Below, piece after piece: positions 25,044 to 35,650 of a stretch of DNA of 64,000 nt. The notes below the pieces were generated by a model. The model made no database searches. It worked only from the letters and a program-made list of their open reading frames with translations, and had not been told where the DNA came from. The stretch lies in NCBI RefSeq assembly GCF_002531575.1, contig NZ_NWTI01000003.1, positions 186,001 through 250,000 of the forward strand, in the 5' to 3' direction. Made by a program: the position numbers and the translations under genes. Each line of letters begins with the position of its first letter. Position 1 is the first letter of the stretch. The stretch is from Bradyrhizobium sp. Y36 (GTDB lineage: Bacteria > Pseudomonadota > Alphaproteobacteria > Rhizobiales > Xanthobacteraceae).

Positions 25044-26215
25044 TGTCCGATCCTTGTCGCGCGCGCGGTGAAGAAGATTCCGGACGGCTTCTGCGCCGGG
25101 ATTTCCGTCTTCTTCGCAAAGGAGGCGGCGTCGTAGACGTCGATGCGGTCGGCATCGCGCACCGAGACCCAGACCTCGTTGCCGCGCGGGGTGAACTCCA
25201 TGTGCAGCACCGCCGGGCCGGGCGTCAGGCGGTGAACGACCTTCAGCGTCTCGGTGTCGACGATCTCGACCGTGTCGTTGAAGGGGTGCGCGAAGTTCAC
25301 CCAGACGTGGCGCCCGTCGGGCCGCGCCACGGCGAACACCGGCTGGCCGTGGGTGGCGGTGCGTCCGACCTCGGCGAAGCTGCGCAGATCGACCGCGATC
25401 AATTCGTGATGGCCGACGGCGGGAAGCAGCAGCTTGTCGCCCGTCGCGCCCCACCCTTCCAGATGCGGCATCTTGTAGACCGGCAGCGCCTCCTGGCCGC
25501 GACCATAGCCGTTGAGGATGCGCTCGGCCTTCAACGGCGCACGCCAGGTGTCGACATGCACGACGCCGTCCTCGCCGAACAGGCCGGCAAGATAATGGCG
25601 GCCGTCGGGCGTGACGTTGCCGTCATAGGGCAGCTTGCCGACATCGGTCAGCCGGGTGATGGCGGGAGTCTCGACGTTTGTGAGATCGGCGATCCAGATC
25701 TCGCCGGCGTCGTACAGCGCCCAGGCAAAACGCCGTCCGGGCAGGTCGACCAGCCCGACCGTCTTCGAGGCCTTGCCGCCCGCACCGATCGCCGGAATGT
25801 TGGCGACGGGATCGAGCGTCCTGGCGTCGAAGAACTTCACGCCGCCCGGTTCGTAATTCGAAACCGCGATCAGCGCGCCGTCGTCCGAGATGGCGCCGCC
25901 GATCGAATTGCCGGCCTGCACGACGCGCCTGGCGATCGTGCTCGTGAGCATGTCCACCTTGGTGAGGCCGCCGTCGCGTCCGAAGACATAGGCGTAGCGC
26001 TGGTCCGGCGAGAACACCGCGGAGGCATGCGAGAGATCGCCGAGCCCCTCGACGCGGCCGATCGACTTGCGTTCGGTCGCATCGACGATCAGCACCGAGC
26101 CCGTCGCGCGCTCGACCACGAGACCGAGATTGCCGGTGCCGCGCAGCTGATCCGCGCGCGAGAGCACCGGCATCAGCAGCAGCAGGGCCAGACACCACCG
26201 CACCACGAACCTCAT
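25040..26215 (-). CDS. nirF: NirF, heme d1 biosynthesis protein
   Basis: The 391-residue protein has an N-terminal signal peptide (CLALLLLMPVLSRA) and a d1-type beta propeller, without a c-heme motif. The segment SHASAVFSPDQRYAYVFGRD contains the conserved His thought to bind the d1 precursor. NirF acts in the periplasm in a late step of d1 synthesis and interacts with NirN and NirS. It overlaps nirC at its start and nirDL at its end, each by four bases (ATGA), showing a tightly packed operon. Confidence 0.88.
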   Translation of the reverse strand: MRFVVRWCLALLLLMPVLSRADQLRGTGNLGLVVERATGSVLIVDATERKSIGRVEGLGDLSHASAVFSPDQRYAYVFGRDGGLTKVDMLTSTIARRVVQAGNSIGGAISDDGALIAVSNYEPGGVKFFDARTLDPVANIPAIGAGGKASKTVGLVDLPGRRFAWALYDAGEIWIADLTNVETPAITRLTDVGKLPYDGNVTPDGRHYLAGLFGEDGVVHVDTWRAPLKAERILNGYGRGQEALPVYKMPHLEGWGATGDKLLLPAVGHHELIAVDLRSFAEVGRTATHGQPVFAVARPDGRHVWVNFAHPFNDTVEIVDTETLKVVHRLTPGPAVLHMEFTPRGNEVWVSVRDADRIDVYDAASFAKKTEIPAQKPSGIFFTARATRIGQ

Positions 26216-26550
26216 GGCAGATCTCCCTGCTGCAGATGCTCCACGATCCAGCGCACGTCGGCTTCGCTCAATAATGGACGCCAGGGCGGCATCGGCGTGC
26301 CCGGCACGCCGTCGAGCACGATGCTGACGAGCTGCTCGCGGCTCCAGGCGCTCAAATGATCCGGCGTCAGCGGCTTGCCGAGACCGCCCTTCAGCGTCAG
26401 CCCGTGGCAGGAGCCGCAGTCCTGCCGCACCAGATTGGCAAGCCTTGTGGAGTCGATATCTGCGTCGCCCGCGGCGGCCGGCCCGATCGCAACGGCCGAT
26501 GCCAGGGCGACGCTAGGCCACAACTGAAATCGCCTCGCAAATTGCCGCAT
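26212..26550 (-). CDS. nirC: NirC, small periplasmic cytochrome c
   Basis: This 112-residue protein has a signal peptide (SVALASAVAIGPAAAG) and a single CGSCH heme-attachment motif at about residue 45, with a distal Met in the PMPPW segment. NirC is a c-type cytochrome of nir operons that can donate electrons to NirS or take part in d1 maturation. It sits between nirE and nirF. The start overlaps the end of nirE by 38 bases and the end overlaps nirF by four. Confidence 0.83.
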   Translation of the reverse strand: MRQFARRFQLWPSVALASAVAIGPAAAGDADIDSTRLANLVRQDCGSCHGLTLKGGLGKPLTPDHLSAWSREQLVSIVLDGVPGTPMPPWRPLLSEADVRWIVEHLQQGDLP

Positions 26551-27292
26551 CGCTCCGCGCGCTCCGTTCCTGCGCGATCGCCGCGACCTTTCCGATGACG
26601 AAAAGGACGGGACCGCTGAAGGAGGCGTCTTTCAGAGCGACCGGAAGCGCCTCCAGAGGCGCACATACTCGGCTCTCTTGCGCCGTCGTACCTTGACACA
26701 CCGCAAGGACCGGCGTGGTTCCCGGCAGGCCCTGCGCGATCAAATTGCCGACGATCTCGTCGATATTGGCAAGGCCCATATAGACGACGAGCGTGGTGTC
26801 GGGATCGGCGAGGCTCTTCCAGTCGAGATCGAGCGGTTCGTTGGCCTTGCGATGGCCGGCCACATAGCGCACGCCGGAAGCGAGGCCGCGATGCGTCAGC
26901 GGCATCCGGGCAGCGGCGGCGCAGCCCTGCGCCGCGGTGATTCCCGGCACCACCTCATAGGGAACGCCTGCGAGATCGAGCTCGGCTGCTTCCTCCGAGC
27001 CGCGCCCGAAAATGAAGGGGTCGCCGCCCTTGAGCCGGACCACCGTGCGGCCGGCGCGCGCCAGGCGGACCAGCATCTCGTTGATTTCTTCCTGCGGCAC
27101 CGGGTGGTGGGCCGCCTGCTTGCCGACATTGATCTGGAGCACCCCGTCCGCAATCGTCGCCAGAATGCTCGGCGGCACCAGGCGGTCATAGACGACGACG
27201 TCGGCCTCGCCGATGGCGCGGACCGCCTTCAGCGTGAGCAGCTCGGGATCACCGGGACCGGCGCCGACGAGATAGACCTTTCCAACAGCCAT
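26513..27292 (-). CDS. nirE: NirE, uroporphyrinogen III methyltransferase
   Basis: The 259-residue product is a complete SUMT-type methyltransferase with VYLVGAGPGDPELLTLKAVR at the N-terminus, the VVRLKGGDPFIFGRGSEE motif and GITAAQGCAAAARMPLTHR. NirE uses two SAM to convert uroporphyrinogen III to precorrin-2, the entry point to heme d1. The ATG at 27292 is preferred over the longer frame because the family fold begins within three residues of it. A strong hairpin separates this gene from nirS. Confidence 0.9.
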   Translation of the reverse strand: MAVGKVYLVGAGPGDPELLTLKAVRAIGEADVVVYDRLVPPSILATIADGVLQINVGKQAAHHPVPQEEINEMLVRLARAGRTVVRLKGGDPFIFGRGSEEAAELDLAGVPYEVVPGITAAQGCAAAARMPLTHRGLASGVRYVAGHRKANEPLDLDWKSLADPDTTLVVYMGLANIDEIVGNLIAQGLPGTTPVLAVCQGTTAQESRVCAPLEALPVALKDASFSGPVLFVIGKVAAIAQERSARSDAAICEAISVVA

Positions 27293-27326
27293 GATGCGCT
27301 CCGCCGAAAACCATCGCGAAAAGGCT

Positions 27327-27358
27327 GGCTGGTGCGGCGATCGCTCGCCGCACCAGCC
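27327..27358 (-). terminator. Strong hairpin between nirS and nirE
   Basis: GGCTGGTGCGGCGA at 27327-27340 pairs perfectly with TCGCCGCACCAGCC at 27345-27358, a 14-base-pair stem with a four-base loop. On the nirS transcript the stem begins eight bases after the stop codon and is followed by CTTTTCGC. It can act as a leaky terminator or a 3'-end stabiliser that makes nirS mRNA more abundant than the biosynthesis mRNA. Confidence 0.7.
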
Positions 27359-27366
27359 CATGCTTG

Positions 27367-29242
<1,876 letters not shown>

Positions 29243-29276
29243 TGCGCTCGCCCCGCAACGCTGCCTCATCCGTCGC

Positions 29277-31355
29277 ATGCGATCGTCTGGAATCATCTCC
29301 GCCGCTGCACGGCAGGCCCTGTCCGCACTGGCGGCGCTCTCCGTGATGTTCGGCAGCGCACACGCAGCCGACCTCGGCATCGCCGCCAAGTTCTTCGCCG
29401 AGCCCGTCGTGATCGAGCGTGCCGATGGCAAGCCTCCGGCGGCTCTGGTGCGGGCTGCGGACGGACGCCTGCTCGGCTACGCCTTTTCAAGTCTCGATGT
29501 CTCCGGCTCCGTCGGCTATGCCGGCCGGCCGCTCGATATCGTCGCGGCGGTGACGCCCGGCGGCATTGTCGCCGGCGCCGAGATCGTCGCGCATGAAGAG
29601 CCGATCCTCGTGATCGGAATTCCCCGCGACGCGCTGGCCGCCTATGTCGCCAATTTCCGCGGCTTCGACGTGCGCGGCAGCACCACGTTCACATCCGCTG
29701 GCGAGTCCGCGCGTGGCCCGCACGCCGTCGCCGGCGCGACCATCACGAGCACGGTGATTCGCGATGCGATCGTACGCTCGGCGCGCGCCGTGCTGCGCAG
29801 CCGGACCAGTGCGCCCGAGCGGGCCGCGCGGCTCGACCGTGAAACCCTGCGCCGGTCGTCCTGGGCCTCGCTGCTCGCCGAGGGCGCGGTGCAGAGGCGG
29901 CTGGTGAGCCGCGGCGAAGCGGCAAGGCTGCTCGGGACGCGGGACAACGAACCCGACAAGGCCTTCATCGATCTCTGGATGGCACTCGCCACGCCGCCGC
30001 CGATCGGCGAGAGCCTGCTCGGCCAGCGCATTTACGAGAGCGAGACGGCCAAGATCGGTCCCGAGGACGATCTGCTTCTGATCGGCGCGTCCGGACTCTA
30101 TTCGTTCAAGGGCACCGAATGGCGCCAGGCCGGGACCTTCACCCGCATCGAGATCGTCCAGGGCTCGCGCACGCTGCGTCTCAAGCCCGCCGATCATACC
30201 GCGGTCGAGTCGCTGCACGCGGCCGGCGCGCCGGAGCTGCGCGAGGTCGCCGTGTTCCGTATCCCGCAGGCGAGCGGCTTTGATTCCACCAAACCATTCC
30301 GGCTCGACGTCGATCTCGGCGCCGGCGCCGCGCCGAGCGCTCCTGCCGTGATCTCGCTCGACTATCGCATTCCCGAGCGTTACCTGATCGCCGCGCCCGC
30401 CGAGCCGCCCGCGGCGTCGACCACGGCCGCCCCCGCTCCGGTGCAGACGGTGTGGCAGGAGATCTGGTGGGCGCGGCGCTATGAGATCGGCGTGCTCGGC
30501 GCGATGCTGACGGTGCTGGCGGCGATCCTGATCTTCCAGGACACCGTGACGGCCCACGGCGTGTTCTACTATCGGCTCCGCACAGGCTATCTGCTCCTGA
30601 CGCTGGTGTTCCTCGGCTTCATCGCCAACGCGCAGCTCTCGGTCGTCAACGTCCTGACCTTCATACACGCCCTGCTCTCCGGCTTCCGCTGGGAGCTCTT
30701 CCTGCTCGATCCTCTGGTGTTCCTGCTCTGGAGCTTCGTCGCCTTCAGCATGCTGTTCTGGGGCCGCGGCGTGTTCTGCGGCTGGCTCTGCCCGTTCGGC
30801 ACGTTGCAGGAGCTGACCAATCAGCTCGCGCGCAGGCTCGGCATCAAGCAGATCGAGATTCCGTTCGGGCTGCACGAGCGGCTGTGGATGATCAAATATG
30901 TCCTCTTCGTCGCCATCCTGGCGATCTCGCTGCGCTCGATCCTGACCGCGTTCCAGCTCGCGGAGGTCGAGCCGTTCAAGACCGCGATCACCATGAAGTT
31001 CCTGCGGGAATGGCCGTTCGGCGTCTACGCCGGATTGCTGCTGCTCGCCGGCCTGTTCGTCGAGCGCTTCTACTGCCGCTATCTTTGCCCGCTCGGCGCG
31101 GCACTCGCGATTCCCGCCCGGATGCGGATGTTCGAATGGCTCAAGCGCTACCGCGAATGCGGCGCGGAATGCCACGTCTGCGCACGGCGCTGCACGGTGC
31201 AGGCGATTCATCCGCTCGGCCAGATCAATCCCAACGAATGCATCTATTGCCTGAAGTGCCAGGCCAATTATTTCGACCAGGACGTCTGCCTCCACCTGAA
31301 GAAGCGCGCACAACGGCGCCAGCCGCTGCCGCAAGCCCCTTCCCAGCCGTCGTGA
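29277..31355 (+). CDS. nirI: NirI, NosR-family membrane protein
   Basis: This 692-residue NosR/NirI-family protein has an N-terminal signal sequence and a periplasmic FMN-binding-like domain (GPHAVAGATITSTVIRDAIV). Several membrane helices follow, then two CxxxCP motifs (FCGWLCPFG and YCRYLCPLG) and a C-terminal ferredoxin-like region (CHVCARRCTVQAIHPLGQI, then CIYCLKC). NirI is needed for nirS expression or activity in Paracoccus and is thought to pass electrons. Gene order (divergent from nirS, followed by an ApbE gene) favours NirI over NosR, and no nosZ is present in the window. The ATG at 29277 is the first in frame. Confidence 0.87.
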   Translation: MRSSGIISAAARQALSALAALSVMFGSAHAADLGIAAKFFAEPVVIERADGKPPAALVRAADGRLLGYAFSSLDVSGSVGYAGRPLDIVAAVTPGGIVAGAEIVAHEEPILVIGIPRDALAAYVANFRGFDVRGSTTFTSAGESARGPHAVAGATITSTVIRDAIVRSARAVLRSRTSAPERAARLDRETLRRSSWASLLAEGAVQRRLVSRGEAARLLGTRDNEPDKAFIDLWMALATPPPIGESLLGQRIYESETAKIGPEDDLLLIGASGLYSFKGTEWRQAGTFTRIEIVQGSRTLRLKPADHTAVESLHAAGAPELREVAVFRIPQASGFDSTKPFRLDVDLGAGAAPSAPAVISLDYRIPERYLIAAPAEPPAASTTAAPAPVQTVWQEIWWARRYEIGVLGAMLTVLAAILIFQDTVTAHGVFYYRLRTGYLLLTLVFLGFIANAQLSVVNVLTFIHALLSGFRWELFLLDPLVFLLWSFVAFSMLFWGRGVFCGWLCPFGTLQELTNQLARRLGIKQIEIPFGLHERLWMIKYVLFVAILAISLRSILTAFQLAEVEPFKTAITMKFLREWPFGVYAGLLLLAGLFVERFYCRYLCPLGAALAIPARMRMFEWLKRYRECGAECHVCARRCTVQAIHPLGQINPNECIYCLKCQANYFDQDVCLHLKKRAQRRQPLPQAPSQPS

Positions 31356-31364
31356 GGACACACG

Positions 31365-32354
31365 ATGCTTCCTGACCGTCCGACACGCCGTCGCGCCATC
31401 ACGATCTTCGCATCGGCCGCTGCGGTCGCGATCGCGGGTCCCGCCAGTCCGGCCCGGGCCGATTTCGAGTGGCGCGGCACGGCGATGGGCGCGGATGCGC
31501 GCATCCTGTTCAACGACATCGAGCCGGCAGAAGCAAAGGGAATTGCCTCGCTGGTCGAGGCGGAGATCGACCGCCTGGAAAACGAACTGAGCCTGTTTCG
31601 ATCGGGATCGGAGCTGTGCAGGCTCAATCGCGACGGCGCGCTCACCGCGCCGGGCGGCGATCTGCGCCGCGCATTGGCGCTGGCGCTCGAGATCGCAGCC
31701 GTCACGAACGGCCTGTTCGACCCGACCGTGCAGGCACTGTGGGAAGCCCATGTCGATTGGTTCGCGGACAAGAGCCACACTGGCTTGCCGCCGCAAGCCG
31801 TCATCGCCTGCGCGCGGCAGGCCGTGGACTGGCGGACTGTCAGGATCGAGCCGGATTCGATTCGTCTCGGCGACAACCAACGTCTGACGCTCAATGGCCT
31901 TGGCCAGGGTTACGTCACCGACCGCGTGGCGGACATGCTGGCGGCGAAGGGCTTCACCAACATCCTGGTCGATCTCGGAGAGATGCGGGCGATTGCGCCG
32001 CGCCACGACGGATCGCCATGGCTGATCGCGCGCAACGGCGCCGCCCCGCTGCAGCTGGCGGAAGGTGCTCTTGCGACGTCGGAGGGCTCGGGCTGCGTGC
32101 TCGGTGCCGACGGTTCGGCGCACCATCTGTTCGATCCGCGCAGCGGCCGCAGTGCGGCTCATTGGCGCACCGTCATCGTGCACCATCGCTCGGCCGCAAT
32201 GGCCGACGCCTTGTCGACGGCGCTCTCCATCGCATCTGCGGGTGAGATTCAAGCGTTGCTGCCCCGGCTGAGCGGCACGGCGATCTGGGCTACCGACCCG
32301 GCGGGGCATCGTTCAACCTGGACCGCCGGCCCGCACGACGGCGTCGTCGGCTGA
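31365..32354 (+). CDS. nirX: NirX, ApbE-type FMN transferase
   Basis: The 329-residue protein starts with a Tat-like signal (RRRAITIFASAAAVAIAGPA). It contains the ApbE/NosX signatures FEWRGTAMGADARILF, NELSLFRSGSELCRLNRDG and LTLNGLGQGYVTDRVADML. ApbE proteins use FAD to attach FMN covalently to a Thr in partners such as NosR/NirI; the GATITST segment of the neighbouring NirI would be the target. It follows nirI by nine bases. The arrangement nirI-nirX divergent from nirS is the one known from Paracoccus. Confidence 0.87.
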   Translation: MLPDRPTRRRAITIFASAAAVAIAGPASPARADFEWRGTAMGADARILFNDIEPAEAKGIASLVEAEIDRLENELSLFRSGSELCRLNRDGALTAPGGDLRRALALALEIAAVTNGLFDPTVQALWEAHVDWFADKSHTGLPPQAVIACARQAVDWRTVRIEPDSIRLGDNQRLTLNGLGQGYVTDRVADMLAAKGFTNILVDLGEMRAIAPRHDGSPWLIARNGAAPLQLAEGALATSEGSGCVLGADGSAHHLFDPRSGRSAAHWRTVIVHHRSAAMADALSTALSIASAGEIQALLPRLSGTAIWATDPAGHRSTWTAGPHDGVVG

Positions 32355-32403
32355 GCGACGATGCACGCTGAGCCATCGCAGATGGCAGCGATTCGCTTGT
32401 GGC

Positions 32404-32535
32404 CATCCTTCGAGACGCCCGCCGTTGGCGGGCCCTCAGGATGAGGATCACGTGTGCCGCGCCAGTTTCAACGAGCACCGATGCCGCTCAGCCTCATCCT
32501 GAGGCGGCGCGTGAGCGCCGTCTCGAAGGACGAGG
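32404..32535. repeat. Palindromic intergenic repeat between nirX and cytochrome c gene
   Basis: The left arm (32404-32446) includes CATCCTTCGAGACGCCCGCC and ends CCTCAGGATGAGG. The right arm (32492-32535) is its inverse, starting CCTCATCCTGAGG and ending GTCTCGAAGGACGAGG. Each arm carries its own internal hairpin. Repeats of this type are, from memory, widespread in Bradyrhizobium. It lies at the converging 3' ends and may terminate both transcripts. Confidence 0.75.
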
Positions 32536-32562
32536 CGCGCGCTCCGTTTGGACGAGTACAGC

Positions 32563-32946
32563 TTACTTGGTCTTGCCGTCGCCGTCGTATTGCTTGAGAT
32601 AGGCCCAGAGACTCTTGGCCTCGGCTTCGTTCTTGATGCCGGCGAATGCCATCTTGGTGTTGGGCACCTTGGCCTTGGGGTCCTTGATGTAATCGAGGAA
32701 GCTCGCTTCATCCCAGGTGATGCCGGAATTCTTGTTCGCGTCCGAATAATTGTAGCCGGCAATCGATCCCGATTTGCGGCCGTCGAGACCGTTGAGCACC
32801 GGGCCAACCTTGTTCTTGGCGGTCGCGCCAACGTCGTGGCAGCTGGCGCATTTCTTGAAGGCGGTGGCGCCCGCCGTCACGTCCTGCGCGTAAGCAGCGC
32901 TGCTCGACACCGCAGCGACTGCGATTGCGATCAAAACACGCTTCAT
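32563..32946 (-). CDS. Cytochrome c (c2/c550 type), likely NirS electron donor
   Basis: The 127-residue protein has a signal peptide (VLIAIAVAAVSSSAAYAQ), a CASCHDVG heme motif, a NKVGPVLNGLDGRKSG loop typical of class I cytochromes, and NTKMAFAGI with the axial Met. Such soluble periplasmic cytochromes carry electrons from the bc1 complex to terminal reductases. The location next to the nirS island suggests it feeds NirS. An AGGAGA site precedes the ATG. No TTGA-N6-TCAA box is seen immediately upstream. Confidence 0.88.
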   Translation of the reverse strand: MKRVLIAIAVAAVSSSAAYAQDVTAGATAFKKCASCHDVGATAKNKVGPVLNGLDGRKSGSIAGYNYSDANKNSGITWDEASFLDYIKDPKAKVPNTKMAFAGIKNEAEAKSLWAYLKQYDGDGKTK

Positions 32947-33011
32947 GTCATCGTCTCCTGTTTGAGTGAAACTGGTCGGGCTACGCCGCGGATACGCCGG
33001 CGCGGAGGGTG

Positions 33012-33039
33012 AAAAAATGAAGGCCCGGCGTTTGCCGGG
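33012..33039 (-). terminator. Intrinsic terminator after the Dnr-type regulator
   Basis: On the minus strand, CCCGGC at 33034-33039 (reading downward), a four-base loop and GCCGGG at 33024-33029 form a hairpin. It is followed by TTCATTTTTTC, a good T tract. It starts 17 bases after the regulator stop codon at 33056. Confidence 0.7.
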
Positions 33040-33055
33040 TTCTGCAGCATCGGGA

Positions 33056-33838
33056 TCACGCCGGCACGGATTTGACCTCGGGCCGCATCGCGCGCGGCGC
33101 TGGCGGCTGGGCGCACATCATCCTGGGCTTGACGGGGCAACGTGCACTGATGCGATCGCAGGCCACGAGCTTGCAGAGCTGCGCCATGTCGCGCACCACC
33201 ACGTTCGAGGCGCGCACGTCGACACCCACCATGCGCAACTTGGCGAACACGCGCGAGAGCGACTCCGGCTTCAGGCCCAGCCTGCCGGCGATCAGCGATT
33301 TGTCGTAAGGCAGTGCGATCGTGCATGGCCCCTTGGTTCGCGGTGCGAGCGAGGCGAGAAACTCGGCCACGCGCTGCGTGGCGCTCTGCGCCATCAATTG
33401 CTCGATCTGCTGAACCATGCGGTGCAGATGCTGCGAGGTCGATGCGATCATCGCGATCGCGACGTCGGGCATCTGGCGAATGCAGGCGATGACGTGGTCG
33501 GCCGGAACGACCATCACGCGGGCCGACGTTACGGCACTCGCGGTAGCAGGGTAGCGTCCGGACGTGAATGTAACAGCTTCGGCCAAGCTCTCACCTCTCG
33601 TGAGCACGTTGAGCACGGCCTCGTCCCCGGCGGGGGTGACCCGGTAAAGCTTGACCCAGCCATCCAGGACGACAAAAAAAGCCTGAGCCGGCTCGCCCTG
33701 ACGAAACAGCGTATGACCCGGCCGGAGATTGAGGATGCTGGCTGGCCCCAGCAGGACCGCGAGGGCTTGCGGCTCTAGTCCGCTGAACACCGGTATTTCC
33801 GCGGTGATCTCAAGATCAACCGGAGTGGGCGCCGTCAT
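33056..33838 (-). CDS. Dnr/NnrR-like Crp/Fnr regulator with Cys-containing tail
   Basis: From the ATG at 33838 there are 260 residues: a cNMP-binding-type barrel (RPGHTLFRQGEPAQAFFVVL), a dimerisation helix and a winged helix. Its recognition helix, KPESLSRVFAKLR, has the E-x-x-S-R of FNR proteins that read TTGA half sites. Such boxes precede nirS, nirI and this gene. It lacks the N-terminal cysteines of oxygen-sensing FNR, which fits the NO-responsive Dnr/NnrR group. The last 40 residues are unusual, with cysteines at 222, 227, 234 and 242. It probably controls the nir island and itself. Confidence 0.82.
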   Translation of the reverse strand: MTAPTPVDLEITAEIPVFSGLEPQALAVLLGPASILNLRPGHTLFRQGEPAQAFFVVLDGWVKLYRVTPAGDEAVLNVLTRGESLAEAVTFTSGRYPATASAVTSARVMVVPADHVIACIRQMPDVAIAMIASTSQHLHRMVQQIEQLMAQSATQRVAEFLASLAPRTKGPCTIALPYDKSLIAGRLGLKPESLSRVFAKLRMVGVDVRASNVVVRDMAQLCKLVACDRISARCPVKPRMMCAQPPAPRAMRPEVKSVPA

Positions 33839-33901
33839 CGTCGTCTCATCCCTGATGTTTGATCCTGGTGCCTGACTATTGATCATCCATCGCATCACAA
33901 T

Positions 33902-33915
33902 TTGAGCTGGATCAA
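33902..33915. promoter_or_regulatory. FNR/FixK-type box upstream of the Dnr-like gene
   Basis: TTGAGCTGGATCAA fits TTGA-N6-TCAA. It lies 64-77 bases upstream of the regulator ATG at 33838. On the minus strand an AATAGT at 33880-33875 is at class II spacing from it, predicting a start near 33867. This suggests autoregulation or control by FixK/FnrN. Confidence 0.72.
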
Positions 33916-34254
33916 TTCCACCGAGGGGCCGGCTCGCACGAGGAGCCATCAACAGGACTCGATCGCCGCGTCGGAAAGCCGCCATGCGACAATCGACCTA
34001 TTTCCATCCAGCCCTCTTTGTGGGAGCGCAAACTCCAGCGCGTTCGCGACCTATTGCCACCTGCGCACGCCTTTTTGCCGCGCCGCCGCTGGTCGGATTC
34101 GCACCGTGCAATGCGCTGTGACGTTCAATCGTCATGATGCAGGGAGCATGCAGGCGACCGGTGAACCAGGTCCGACACGATCCACACAGCGTCAGGATGC
34201 CGAGATCCTTTACGCGATAGAAACGACGTTCGGCACTCGACGCATGATCGCCGA
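33916..34254. other. Intergenic region with no recognised feature
   Basis: About 340 bases lie between the regulator promoter and the end of the exporter gene. I see no gene, repeat or regulatory motif here. Open frames through it are low-quality shadows. Confidence 0.45.
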
Positions 34255-35478
34255 TCACCGTCGCGACGTGCTCGAAAAGGCCTGCAACATCATGGCGACA
34301 AAAGACGTCGCGGCGAGAACGAGCGTAAGTCCGCGGACCGGCTCGCTGGAGAGGATCGCCGCGAGCGAGGCACCACAGGCCGCGCCCGCCATTTGCGCGC
34401 AGCCGAACAACGCCGCCGCCTGGCCCGCCCTGTCGCCGAATGGCGACAGCGCCGCCGCGCTCGAAAGCGGGCTCGCGATCCCGACCCCGAACAGGAAAAC
34501 CGGCGTGATCATGAGGAATGCCCCCAGCGCGATCTCCCCAATCAGCGTCATTCCAAGCAGCGCGATCGCTGCGGTGGCGGCCAGAGTAAGGCCGGCCAAC
34601 GTCGCGCCTTGGCGGCCAAACCGCGCCGCCAGCCTTGGCGCCAGCACGCCGGCGCCAAACACGATGAAGACGACGCCCGCAAACAACCAGCCGAGGGCAA
34701 TGGGCGACAAACCAAATCCCTCGAGAAGCACCCGCGGCGCGCTTGACAGCACTGCGTACAAGCCAGCCATGAGCAGGCCGGCGGTCCTTGCGGGCGCGCC
34801 AAAGCGCGCGTCTCGAATCAAGCCGAGATAGCAACGGATCACCTCGCGCAGGGGACGGGGACCGCCGACCGTCTTCAGAGTTTCGCCAACTGAGATCACG
34901 TATATCGCCCCCGCACCGGCAGCGACGGCCGCGACGAAGACGAACTCGAAACGCCAGCCGAGGAGAAGATCGATCGCGCCGCCGAGGAGAGGCGAAAAGC
35001 CCGGAGCGGCCGCAGTGGCGATCGTGATCGACGCCATCGCCCTGGTCAGCTCCTGGCCGTCGAACAGGTCCCGGGCGATCGCACGCGACAAGACTGCAAC
35101 GGCGCAGACACCGGCTGCCTGCACCGATCGACCAACCAACAGGTTCAGGAAATCTGCCGCGAGCGCGCACCATGCGGTGCCGAGCACGAAGATGCAGAGC
35201 CCGGTCACGATCGGAACCTTTCGCCCGAACCTGTCCGACAACGGACCGACGACGAGCTGCCCCGCGGCGAAGACCACCAGGAACACGGTTATGCTCGACG
35301 TCACGGCCGCGCTGGACACGCCAAGATCGGTCGCAATCGCCGGCAAGGAGGGAAGAAAGATGTTGGTCGACAGAAGTCCCATCGCCGCGAAGGCACAGAT
35401 CACACCTCTCCCGGCGATCCCCGTTCGCCGACCGGACCTGCCGGCAACAGCCTTACCCAGGGCGACGTCACTGCTCAT
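34255..35478 (-). CDS. Bcr/CflA-type MFS drug-resistance transporter
   Basis: The 407-residue protein has about 12 hydrophobic segments and the MFS loop motif GPLSDRFGRKVPIV after helix 2. It also has STNIFLPSLPAIATDLGVS near helix 1 and a PGFSPLLGGAI segment typical of drug-proton antiporters of the Bcr/CflA group. It would export small molecules across the inner membrane; substrate unknown. It is on the same strand as the LuxR-type regulator upstream, 172 bases away, so regulation by that protein is possible. Confidence 0.85.
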   Translation of the reverse strand: MSSDVALGKAVAGRSGRRTGIAGRGVICAFAAMGLLSTNIFLPSLPAIATDLGVSSAAVTSSITVFLVVFAAGQLVVGPLSDRFGRKVPIVTGLCIFVLGTAWCALAADFLNLLVGRSVQAAGVCAVAVLSRAIARDLFDGQELTRAMASITIATAAAPGFSPLLGGAIDLLLGWRFEFVFVAAVAAGAGAIYVISVGETLKTVGGPRPLREVIRCYLGLIRDARFGAPARTAGLLMAGLYAVLSSAPRVLLEGFGLSPIALGWLFAGVVFIVFGAGVLAPRLAARFGRQGATLAGLTLAATAAIALLGMTLIGEIALGAFLMITPVFLFGVGIASPLSSAAALSPFGDRAGQAAALFGCAQMAGAACGASLAAILSSEPVRGLTLVLAATSFVAMMLQAFSSTSRR

Positions 35479-35650
35479 TGCCGGTGCTTTCGCGGTTTGG
35501 TGACCTGCAGGATGGCCGACGGCCTGATCGTCGGCAGCGCCGATCGGACACGGGCAATTGTGAGCAGGCGCCGTTCGGATGTCGCCCTAGGAATGGAGGA
35601 GATTTTGGCCGAAGCGGAGCGCGCACCTGGCGGTTCCGTCCCGCGCGCGT

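Noticed and set aside
29277..31355. Calling this gene nosR
   Set aside because: The family fits NosR or NirI. Gene order next to nirS, with an ApbE gene after it and no nosZ, points to nirI.
29487..32309. Minus-strand frame of 940 codons
   Set aside because: Antisense to nirI and nirX, which carry clear family motifs.
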